Shown in pieces: positions 6,522 to 13,017 of a DNA stretch of 13,017 bases. The stretch is from assembly GCA_040004415.1 (NCBI GenBank), contig JBDUAY010000135.1, positions 1 to 13,017 of the forward strand, given 5' to 3'. The notes below the pieces were generated by a model. The model was given only the letters and a program-made list of their open reading frames with translations, did no database searches and had not been told where the DNA came from. Numbering within the stretch: position 1 is the stretch's first letter; every line of letters begins with the position of its first letter. The translations under genes and the position numbers were made by a program. This stretch comes from JACMLD01 sp040004415 (GTDB lineage Bacteria; Bacteroidota; Bacteroidia; Chitinophagales; Chitinophagaceae).

Positions 6522-7517
6522 TTAGCGTGCGTAAATTATCAAAGCAATGCCAACTATATACAATACCAGCATTATATTTAATAATCTTGAAGTGCCGGCA
6601 GGCGCATTCTTAAATTCGCGCCAGATATATATTCCCCAAATAGCCGCAATTACGGTTGCGCCTTGTCCTAAGCCATACGAGATAGCAGCACCGGCTTTAC
6701 CAGAAGCAATAATATTAAACGACATGCCCACACACCAGATTACACCACCAAGTATGCCTGTAAGATGATTGCGAAAACTTCCTTTAAAGTATTGTGTAAA
6801 ATTTACCGGTGCACCGGCAAAGGGCTTGCGCATGATATAGGTGTTAAACAAAAAATTACTAAGCAAAATGCCAATGGCAAAAAACACCATGGCCGTGTAC
6901 GGACTAACCTTACCAGCCTCCGGCATCGTAAAATCAGTAAACATGGCTTTGGCAACAAAACGATAAAAGAATCCCATGGCAATGCCGGCTACAATAGAAA
7001 GAACAAGGCCCTTTGTTGATGGGGAAGCGTTACCGGATGACATTTTTTTATACGCCCGCGCATTTAAAACAATTGCAATGGCAATTAATGCTACTCCGGA
7101 AAAAAGAAATGCAGCATTGCCCTGTGGCACATCAATATAATTAACCACAACGCCCAGCACCAATGCAATACCAATACCTACAGGAAATGCAACAGACATA
7201 CCTGCAATAGATATCGCCGCAACCAATAAAATGTTTGCAGCGTTAAAAATAATACCCCCGAAAACAGCAGATAATAAATTATCGCGGCTGGCCTGGGAAA
7301 CATCTGCTATAAAACTTCTGCCCTGGCTACCATTGCTACCGAGTGTAAAAGCAAATAGTAGCGTGAGTAATAAAATACCAATTACATAATCCCAATAAAA
7401 CAATTCGAAACGCCAGGTGCCGGCAGCGAGTTTTTGTGTGTTTGCCCAGGAACCCCAGCACAACATGGTAATTACACAGAAGACAACTGCGGTAGAATAA
7501 TTTTGAAGTATAAACAT
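6522..7517 (-). CDS. GRP/ureide-permease-like sugar or nucleoside transporter (DMT superfamily)
   Basis: A 331-aa inner-membrane protein with about ten hydrophobic helices and short loops. The N-terminus MFILQNYSTAVVFCVITMLCWGSWANTQ has the W-G-S-W-A-N-T motif of the ureide-permease/GRP branch of the drug/metabolite transporter superfamily. GGIIFNAANILLVAAISIAG (about 97-116), the Gly-rich AFPVGIGIALVLG and GAAISYGLGQGATVIAAIWG near the C-terminus are also typical. Databases often label Bacteroidota members 'multidrug DMT transporter permease', but helix motifs fit sugar or nucleoside uptake better (compare RbsU and GlcU of Firmicutes). The neighbouring ribokinase supports ribose or a ribonucleoside as cargo. 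The ATG at 7515-7517 gives a complete first helix. The gene follows the GH92 gene by 135 bp. No Shine-Dalgarno is visible. The substrate is inferred from context only. Confidence 0.82.
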   Translation of the reverse strand: MFILQNYSTAVVFCVITMLCWGSWANTQKLAAGTWRFELFYWDYVIGILLLTLLFAFTLGSNGSQGRSFIADVSQASRDNLLSAVFGGIIFNAANILLVAAISIAGMSVAFPVGIGIALVLGVVVNYIDVPQGNAAFLFSGVALIAIAIVLNARAYKKMSSGNASPSTKGLVLSIVAGIAMGFFYRFVAKAMFTDFTMPEAGKVSPYTAMVFFAIGILLSNFLFNTYIMRKPFAGAPVNFTQYFKGSFRNHLTGILGGVIWCVGMSFNIIASGKAGAAISYGLGQGATVIAAIWGIYIWREFKNAPAGTSRLLNIMLVLYIVGIALIIYAR

Positions 7518-7652
7518 GGCAGGCTATTTAGCATTATTGTTGGCAAGTCTGCCGGTGTATAAACTACCGCAGTCTTGGGATACTGTAATAACACGAATTC
7601 CAAACCAGGCTACGGACGTTTTCTCCTGAGACTACGGTATTTCTTATTGGCA

Positions 7653-9938
7653 TCATTTCCATTTATAATTTGGTTTGTCACCCATCACACAAATCAATTG
7701 GTGACCGTTAACAATTTGCTGATGACTGATAAAAGGCGTATTCAGCACCTTTCCATCGAGCGTAACTTTTTGGATGTATTTATTTTCTTCCGAAATATTT
7801 TTAGCGATGATATTAAATTTACGCACTTTACCTGCAGCACTAAAATTCAGCGTCAGCGAAGGAAATTGCGGGGCACCAATTGCATATATGCCTGATGCAG
7901 GTGTTACCGGGTAAAAGCCCATCACGCCAAAAATATACCAGGCAGCCATTTGTCCGCAATCTTCGTTGCCATTAATGCCAATCGGCTGATTGCGAAAATT
8001 CTCCGAGGTATGCTTCCGGACCAACGCTTGTGTTTTCCAGGGCTGGCCACAATAATCGTACAAATAAATGTAATGATGCCCGGGCTCGTTATCATGGCGG
8101 TAATGATTACCCGAAAAATTCTCATCCAGTTTTGCTGCAAATTTTTCGCTTCCGCCCATCATCGTTATCATACCAGGCACGTCATGCATGGCACCGAATG
8201 CGTAGGTCCATTGATCACCTTCTGTAAAGCCTTCCCATGCACCTGCACTATTTTTTTCACCGGGTTGTCCGTCTAATTTCTTAGGAAGCATAAAGCCGGT
8301 AGCATCGTCATATAAATTTTTATAATTATTGCTGAACTGCATTAATTGTTCATAATCCTCCGGATGATTTGTGCGCTTTGCAAGCTGGGCCACTGTATAA
8401 TCGTCTATAGAATATTCAATGGTGCGCGATACCGACTCTGCTGTTTTATCAGATGGTATATAACCCAGTTTCTTAAAATAAGTTAATCCGGCTTGCGATT
8501 CATAGCTTGTCCAGAGATCCCGATCACCATAACGCAAACCTGTATCATTCACCGGTGGATCCATCGCATCATGCAACAGCGCTTTATAAGCAAGTTTTGT
8601 ATCATATCCCCTGAATCCTTTTACATACGCGTCTGCAATAACAGCATCGGCATGTGTACCGATCATAATATTTGTTTCTGCCGGGTTGGGCCACATCGGC
8701 AAACGCCCTCCTTCTTTATACATTTGCAGTAATGCCGTTACCATTGGATTGATGCGTTCGGGCTGCGTAAAAATCAGCAAAGGATGAAGCGCCCGGAATG
8801 TATCCCACAATGAAAAATCAGTATAAGAATTTCCTTCGTGAATTTTATCGTCGAAGGCGCTGTAATATTTTCCATATTCAGACATTTCGCGCGGAAATTG
8901 CATGGTATGAAACAACGCTGTATAAAAAATGGCTTTCTGATCTTCGGTTATACCACTAACCGCAATATGGCTCAAATTTTTTTGCCATACCGCACGTGTA
9001 GATTGAACAAGCGCTTTGAAATCTTTGCCTTTTAATTCAATATCAAGATTTTTTCTTGCCTGCTCAATACTAATAAATGAAGTAGCTATACGCACCTGTA
9101 TCATTTCATCTTTATGGGTTGTAAAATCAATATAAGCACCCATCCTCGTTCCGTATTGTTCAACAGAAGAAGCGGATACATTATTCCCATCCCAGGTACC
9201 AAATGATTTGAATGACTTACTGAATTGTATTACAAAATACCCTTTGAAGTTGGGAAGATCGGGACCAATTTGTGCCGACATCCTATCCGGATTATAACCA
9301 GTTATCTCACCTTTCTCTTTATTTATTTTCACATAGCCCTTTAATTTTTTAATGCGCTCAATATAATCGTTTGAGGGGTCTGTCAGCGCCAGATTTAAAT
9401 CAATTCCCTGCACAATAATATGCGCATGGTCTGCAGCCGGAAAGCTAAATTGAAGAATAGCACATCGTGAAGCCGCTGCAATTTCTGTCTTAATGCGCTG
9501 GCCGTTTGGAGCATCCAGCACAACGGAATAATAATAAGGGGTTGATACTTCGTTCGCATGGTTGAATTTCAACGCCCTCTCCTGCGGTAATACTTTTAGA
9601 TCACCTGTCTGCGGCATTACGGAGACGTATCCATAATCGCCCATCCACACAGTGGGCTGATGCGAAGCCAGGAAACCAATAATACTGCTGTCTTCATAGA
9701 AATAATTCATCCGGCTCATTTTGCTTTCTCCGGTTTGTGCAACAAAGTTGGTCATACCAAATGGCGATCCTACAGATGGCATGGTACCACCACCATCCAG
9801 GCCTTTTGCAAAGCCGGTAGCCGCCGTACCAATCAACGGGTTTACATAATCAACAATTTGTTTTTTTATTTTTTGTTGAGAAAAAGCATTTGCCAGGATA
9901 GCAAGAAATAAAATAGCAGTAACAGGAAATTTTTTCAT
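7653..9938 (-). CDS. Secreted GH92-family glycosidase (alpha-mannosidase type)
   Basis: A 761-aa enzyme of glycoside hydrolase family 92, whose characterised members are calcium-dependent exo-alpha-mannosidases acting by inversion on N-glycans and yeast mannan. Residues 1-21 are a signal peptide (MKKFPVTAILFLAILANAFSQ), so it acts in the periplasm or outside. The N-terminal beta-sandwich starts VDYVNPLIGT (29-38) and includes MPSVGSPFGMTN (53-64). The catalytic half carries DFSLWDTFRALHPLL (374-388), GGRLPMWPNPAETNIMIGTH (410-429), EGDQWTY (573-579, with the Glu expected as general acid), HDNEPGHH (615-622, metal and substrate binding) and GNEDCGQMAAWYIFGVMGFY (657-676, acidic residues of the base region). 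All family landmarks look intact and length is normal. The start at 9936-9938 gives the signal peptide. It follows the esterase by 87 bp; a short hairpin sits just before its start. Linkage specificity cannot be read from the sequence. Confidence 0.93.
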   Translation of the reverse strand: MKKFPVTAILFLAILANAFSQQKIKKQIVDYVNPLIGTAATGFAKGLDGGGTMPSVGSPFGMTNFVAQTGESKMSRMNYFYEDSSIIGFLASHQPTVWMGDYGYVSVMPQTGDLKVLPQERALKFNHANEVSTPYYYSVVLDAPNGQRIKTEIAAASRCAILQFSFPAADHAHIIVQGIDLNLALTDPSNDYIERIKKLKGYVKINKEKGEITGYNPDRMSAQIGPDLPNFKGYFVIQFSKSFKSFGTWDGNNVSASSVEQYGTRMGAYIDFTTHKDEMIQVRIATSFISIEQARKNLDIELKGKDFKALVQSTRAVWQKNLSHIAVSGITEDQKAIFYTALFHTMQFPREMSEYGKYYSAFDDKIHEGNSYTDFSLWDTFRALHPLLIFTQPERINPMVTALLQMYKEGGRLPMWPNPAETNIMIGTHADAVIADAYVKGFRGYDTKLAYKALLHDAMDPPVNDTGLRYGDRDLWTSYESQAGLTYFKKLGYIPSDKTAESVSRTIEYSIDDYTVAQLAKRTNHPEDYEQLMQFSNNYKNLYDDATGFMLPKKLDGQPGEKNSAGAWEGFTEGDQWTYAFGAMHDVPGMITMMGGSEKFAAKLDENFSGNHYRHDNEPGHHYIYLYDYCGQPWKTQALVRKHTSENFRNQPIGINGNEDCGQMAAWYIFGVMGFYPVTPASGIYAIGAPQFPSLTLNFSAAGKVRKFNIIAKNISEENKYIQKVTLDGKVLNTPFISHQQIVNGHQLICVMGDKPNYKWK

Positions 9939-9947
9939 TGGTCATGC

Positions 9948-9961
9948 GGCAAGCTGTTGCC
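9948..9961. promoter_or_regulatory. Small hairpin just before the GH92 start; terminator-like on the plus strand
   Basis: GGCAAGCTGTTGCC is a perfect 5-bp stem with a 4-base loop. In the plus direction it is followed by AG and six T, the form of a weak intrinsic terminator, yet no plus-strand gene ends there. In the minus direction it lies 10-23 bases before the GH92 start codon, where it could affect ribosome access. The stem is short, so the role is uncertain. Confidence 0.3.
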
Positions 9962-10025
9962 AGTTTTTTAAAAATAATTGCAGACAGTTATCAACCATAT
10001 TAACTAAACGCATCAATACAGTTTA

Positions 10026-10940
10026 TTATTTCCTGGTGAGCCACCCGTTGCTGTTCATCCATTTAATGCAAAGGCTCATCCAGTCTTCAATGGGAATGTT
10101 TAATACAAAACCATGATTACCCTTCGGATAAATATGCATTTCAGCAGGAACGCCCTTATGCCGGAGCGCTTCAAAATAAGCAATGCTATTATCAACGTCT
10201 ACTACTTTATCATCTGCTGCATGAATCAAAAATGCAGGTGGCGTTTGCGCGGTTACCTGCAACTCATTTGAATACAATTTTATTTGTTCTGCGGATGGAT
10301 TTTTGCCTAATAAGTTATTTCTTGAACCGCTGTGCCCAAGGTTGTCTGTCATGCTGATAACCGGGTACACCAGCAACGAAAAATCCGGTCTCAGGCTTGT
10401 ATTGTTTTTATTTTCAATTACGGATTTGTCAAAATGCGTAGAAGCAGTAGATGCCAGGTGGCCCCCTGCAGAAAAGCCCATAACACCGATGCGCGCATTA
10501 TCAATATGCCACTCTTTTGCATGTTCTCTTACCAGTTTAATTGCCTGTTGTGCGTCCTCCAATGGGCCAATACTTTTATCGGTCATCGTTATATCACTGG
10601 GCAAACGGTATTTCAATACAAACGCTGCTATGCCTTGCTCCTGGAAATACAATGCTATATTGGTTCCTTCTTTTTGGAGCACTAAAACGCTGTAGCCACC
10701 ACCCGGACAAATTACAACTGCCGCGCCAGTGGCCTTTGTTTCATCCGGTAAATACATAGTGATGGAAGGCCTGGAAACTTTTGAGAAAACGCCATCTTTT
10801 ACAATAACACTGTCGGCAGTATGGATAGCATTTGGAATTTGATCTTTATACAGATTCATTTCCTTTTGAGCATACAGGTGCACGATACCCAGTATAAAAA
10901 AAACAAACAGTACAGCAGAAGTTTTAATATAATACATCAT
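10026..10940 (-). CDS. Secreted alpha/beta-hydrolase esterase (acetylxylan-esterase / BD-FAE type)
   Basis: A 304-aa protein with an N-terminal signal (hydrophobic residues 8-22, then LYAQK), so exported. The alpha/beta-hydrolase core shows CPGGGY (78-83) for the oxyanion hole, GFSAGG (155-160) with nucleophile Ser157, DDKVV with catalytic Asp at 243 or 244, and GNHGF with His276. The set and order match small carbohydrate esterases of the Bacteroidota that remove acetyl or feruloyl groups from glycans, and close lipase-like relatives. The start is MM; the ATG at 10940 or the next codon is possible. AAAGAGG ends about 12 bases upstream and could help ribosome binding. It lies 87 bp upstream of the GH92 gene on the same strand, which suggests deacylation of a glycan before or beside mannosidase action. 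The real ester substrate is unknown. Confidence 0.85.
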   Translation of the reverse strand: MMYYIKTSAVLFVFFILGIVHLYAQKEMNLYKDQIPNAIHTADSVIVKDGVFSKVSRPSITMYLPDETKATGAAVVICPGGGYSVLVLQKEGTNIALYFQEQGIAAFVLKYRLPSDITMTDKSIGPLEDAQQAIKLVREHAKEWHIDNARIGVMGFSAGGHLASTASTHFDKSVIENKNNTSLRPDFSLLVYPVISMTDNLGHSGSRNNLLGKNPSAEQIKLYSNELQVTAQTPPAFLIHAADDKVVDVDNSIAYFEALRHKGVPAEMHIYPKGNHGFVLNIPIEDWMSLCIKWMNSNGWLTRK

Positions 10941-11012
10941 ATGGCGGCTAACCTCTTTATGTGAATTTCAATTTGAACAAATACACCCAATGTGCCTGCG
11001 TACTACATATTT

Positions 11013-12053
11013 TTAGTCCATCACCTCATACACAATCATTGAGTTCAATTTATTTTTCAGGCTCACTTCGCCTATCCTGCGACAGTTAAAAGATTCTTTT
11101 ACTTTACCGTAGCAGGCTTCATCAATCAATATTTGGTTTTGCGCAGCTGCGGCCTGTAAGCGTTGCGCTACATTTACGACGTCACCAATAACAGTATAGT
11201 CAAGCCGGCGCAAGCTGGCAGAACCAATATTGCCCGAAATCATTTCACCGCTGTTAATGCCGATGGAAACTTTGGGGGCAAATGAATGCTGTTCTGTTAG
11301 AACCGGGAGGCTGCCGATTTTGGCCCTGACAGCAAGGCTGGCATCAATGGCCCTGTCCAGGTGATAATCGCCACGAAATACTGCCATTATCGCATCCCCT
11401 ATGAATTTATCAATATATCCTCCCTGTGCAATAATTTCTTTTACCATTACATCAAAGTAATTGTTCAGCAGCTTTACAACGGTATCCGCTGGCGCGCTTT
11501 CGCTAATGGAAGTGAAACTGCAAATATCTATAAAGACAATACTGGCTTCTACTGTTTCGTTTGCAATCAGCGAAGATTCAAACTCACGGCTACCCATAAA
11601 CTTTAATACCGTTTCATCTACATACATCTTCAGGATATTATTTTCCTTGATGGCTTTCAGCGTTTCACGAAGCTGCGCAACATGCTTTAACGTTTTCTGC
11701 ATGGTCAGGTTCAGATCGTCAAAGTTGATGGGTTTGGTAATAAAATCGAATGCGCCGCGGTTCATGGCAGTGCGTATATTATCCATATCGCCATAGGCAG
11801 AAACAATAACAGATTTAATAAGCGGGCTTGACTCGCTTAAACGGCTGAGCAAGGTTAATCCGTCCATTTCTGGCATGTTAATATCGCTCAGAACAATATC
11901 TACATCCGGGTGTTGCTGAATTTTATCCAATGCATCGTTACCGTTAATAGCAAAAACAAACTCGTATTCTTTTTCCCTTATTTTCTGGCGAAATTTTTGT
12001 TTGATTAGCATCTCCAAATCAACCTCATCATCTGCCACTAATATTTTTGCCAT
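11013..12053 (-). CDS. Receiver-domain class III adenylate cyclase (response regulator)
   Basis: A 346-aa cytoplasmic protein joining a receiver domain (residues 1-118) by a helical linker (about 119-165) to a class III nucleotide cyclase domain (about 168-345). Receiver residues are complete: acidic Asp8/Asp9, phospho-acceptor Asp57 (LSDINMP), Ser85 and Lys107 (TKP). In the cyclase domain the two metal aspartates are Asp176 (FIDICSFT) and Asp220 (KFIGDAIMAVF). The adenine-selecting pair is Lys216 and Thr287 (DYTVIGD), and transition-state residues are Asn294 and Arg298 (NVAQRL). This full set predicts an active adenylate cyclase of the class IIIb type, making cAMP from ATP under phosphorylation control. 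Its ATG shares one base with the stop of the preceding response-regulator gene (TGATG), a sign of translational coupling. A guanylate cyclase is less likely because the Lys-Thr pair fits ATP. Confidence 0.93.
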   Translation of the reverse strand: MAKILVADDEVDLEMLIKQKFRQKIREKEYEFVFAINGNDALDKIQQHPDVDIVLSDINMPEMDGLTLLSRLSESSPLIKSVIVSAYGDMDNIRTAMNRGAFDFITKPINFDDLNLTMQKTLKHVAQLRETLKAIKENNILKMYVDETVLKFMGSREFESSLIANETVEASIVFIDICSFTSISESAPADTVVKLLNNYFDVMVKEIIAQGGYIDKFIGDAIMAVFRGDYHLDRAIDASLAVRAKIGSLPVLTEQHSFAPKVSIGINSGEMISGNIGSASLRRLDYTVIGDVVNVAQRLQAAAAQNQILIDEACYGKVKESFNCRRIGEVSLKNKLNSMIVYEVMD

Positions 12054-12427
12054 CAGTGTATATTTTTTAATTTTTCTTTTAACAGGTTAAAGTCGACAGG
12101 CTTGGTTAAAAAATCATCGGCGCCCAGTTCTTTGGCCATATTAAAATTTTCTGCATCGCCATACGCGGTAATCATCATCACTACGGGCGGTGGTTTTAAA
12201 TACATATGTTTGATATGTCCCAGCAGTTCAAGTCCACTCATGCCCGGCATATTGATGTCAGACAAAATTAATACCGCTTCACGTTCGTGTCCATTCAAAT
12301 AAGCAAGTGCATCCTCTCCTGAAAAAGCAAACGCAAATGATATGCTACCGTCCCTGATTTCTTTTCTGAAGCGTTGCTCAAATAATGTTTGTATATCTCT
12401 TTCATCGTCAACTACTAAAATTTTCAT
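12053..12427 (-). CDS. Single-domain response regulator (CheY-like receiver)
   Basis: A 124-aa stand-alone receiver with no output domain. Key residues are all present: Asp7/Asp8 (VVDDERD) for magnesium, phospho-acceptor Asp57 (LSDINMPG), Thr87 (ITAYGD) and Lys109 (TKP). It resembles the receiver of the following cyclase protein over its length (both have ILVxDDExD, an extended RKEIRD/RQKIRE helix, LSDINMPxMxGL and AYGD), so the two probably arose by duplication. The gene sits 17 bp after the histidine kinase and its stop overlaps the cyclase start by one base. It could be a phosphate sink, a relay intermediate or a competitor of the cyclase for the kinase. It could also regulate by protein contact, as other single-domain receivers do. 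Confidence 0.92.
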   Translation of the reverse strand: MKILVVDDERDIQTLFEQRFRKEIRDGSISFAFAFSGEDALAYLNGHEREAVLILSDINMPGMSGLELLGHIKHMYLKPPPVVMMITAYGDAENFNMAKELGADDFLTKPVDFNLLKEKLKNIH

Positions 12428-12444
12428 GTAATATGTATTAGATT

Positions 12445-13017
12445 TTAGATGGGCAGTTGAATGGTAAATACCGAACCCTCATTCGCTTTTGTTTCCACTT
12501 TCAGTTCTCCCCCATGGCCTTTTGTAACAATATCGTAGCTCATGCTTAAGCCCAGGCCAGTACCTTCCCCGGTGGGCTTGGTGGTAAAAAAAGGTTGAAA
12601 AATTTTATCCAGTACCTGTGACGGAATACCGTTGCCATTATCACGCACACTGATTAGGACTTTATCGCCGGTCTTTTTTGTACTAACGGTAACGGTAGGT
12701 ACATAATCTTTAAAATAGGAATTCAATTTTCCTTCAGGAGTAAGCGGCTTCTTTTTCTGCGCTACCACATAAAAGGCATTGGTAATTAAATTCAGTATCA
12801 CTCTGCCCATGTCTTGCGGAATTACATTTATTTGTCCAATCGTTTCATCAAAATCTGTTTTCATGGTGGCATTGAATGATTTGTCTTTGGCACGCAAACC
12901 ATGATATGCAAGCCGCAAATATTCATCGGCCAATGCGTTGATATCGGTGGGTTCTTTTTGCCCGCCACTGCTGCGACTATGCTGCAACATTCCTTTTACA
13001 ATCGCATCAGCCCGTTT
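12445..13017 (-). CDS. Histidine kinase, C-terminal part (cut by window edge)
   Basis: The frame is open to the last base, so only the last 190 residues of a larger sensor kinase are seen. The window begins in the dimerisation helix (KRADAIVKGMLQHSRSS); the phosphorylated His should lie further upstream, outside the window. The ATP-binding domain has the N-box (GRVILNLITNAFYVV), G1 box (DNGNGIP), F-box (FQPFFTTKP) and G2 box (GTGLGLSMSYDIV), all intact, and ends TIQLPI. The internal ATG at 12990 is not the true start. It is followed after 17 bp by a response regulator and then by the receiver-cyclase gene, the likely phosphorylation targets. The signal sensed cannot be known from this part. 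Confidence 0.93.
   Translation of the reverse strand, partial: KRADAIVKGMLQHSRSSGGQKEPTDINALADEYLRLAYHGLRAKDKSFNATMKTDFDETIGQINVIPQDMGRVILNLITNAFYVVAQKKKPLTPEGKLNSYFKDYVPTVTVSTKKTGDKVLISVRDNGNGIPSQVLDKIFQPFFTTKPTGEGTGLGLSMSYDIVTKGHGGELKVETKANEGSVFTIQLPI

Noticed and set aside
7950..8276. Plus-strand frames inside the GH92 gene
   Set aside because: Antisense shadows; the minus-strand frame carries all GH92 motifs through this stretch.

Overview
The window looks like a chromosomal segment from a Bacteroidota bacterium, probably near the Chitinophagaceae. This rests on several features: AT-rich spacers with almost no Shine-Dalgarno sequences, a secreted GH92 glycosidase, an outer-membrane DUF481-type barrel, a ureide-permease-like sugar transporter beside a ribokinase, and a histidine kinase of a Bacteroidota style. 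The taxon is inferred from protein character, not from a marker gene.

Layout. Positions 1-681 are a gene-poor leader with only short open frames. Three plus-strand genes follow. The first is a P3B-type (MgtA/MgtB-like) magnesium P-type ATPase (682-3213). The second is a YbhB/YbcL-type PEBP protein (3507-3974). The third is a predicted outer-membrane barrel (3981-4727), six bases after the PEBP gene. Positions 4728-5264 hold no intact gene. Directly against the barrel stop, tail to tail, is a minus-strand relic: the end of a carbohydrate-binding-like beta-sandwich domain, broken by stops and frameshifts.

From 5265 to the right edge every gene is on the minus strand. In transcription order (right to left) they are: a histidine kinase cut by the window edge, a single-domain response regulator, a receiver-adenylate cyclase fusion, a secreted alpha/beta-hydrolase esterase, a secreted GH92 alpha-mannosidase-family enzyme, a ten-helix sugar/nucleoside permease, and a ribokinase. 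The kinase, regulator and cyclase form a tight signalling operon (17-bp gap, then a 1-bp stop/start overlap) that should couple a phosphorelay to cAMP synthesis. The esterase and GH92 enzyme form a small glycan-processing pair without SusC/SusD. The permease and ribokinase make a plausible ribose or ribonucleoside uptake and phosphorylation pair.

The permease-ribokinase spacer (6168-6521) is the most structured noncoding stretch. A 10-bp direct repeat brackets about 317 bp of palindrome-rich DNA, and removing that DNA would leave an ordinary 27-bp operon spacer. It may be a small nonautonomous mobile element or interspersed repeat. I found no CRISPR array, tRNA, rRNA, intact transposase, phage gene or recognisable defence system. 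Apart from the decayed gene, the possible insertion and the cyclase cassette, the window is ordinary metabolic and signalling DNA, and I cannot support a claim of a wholly new system.
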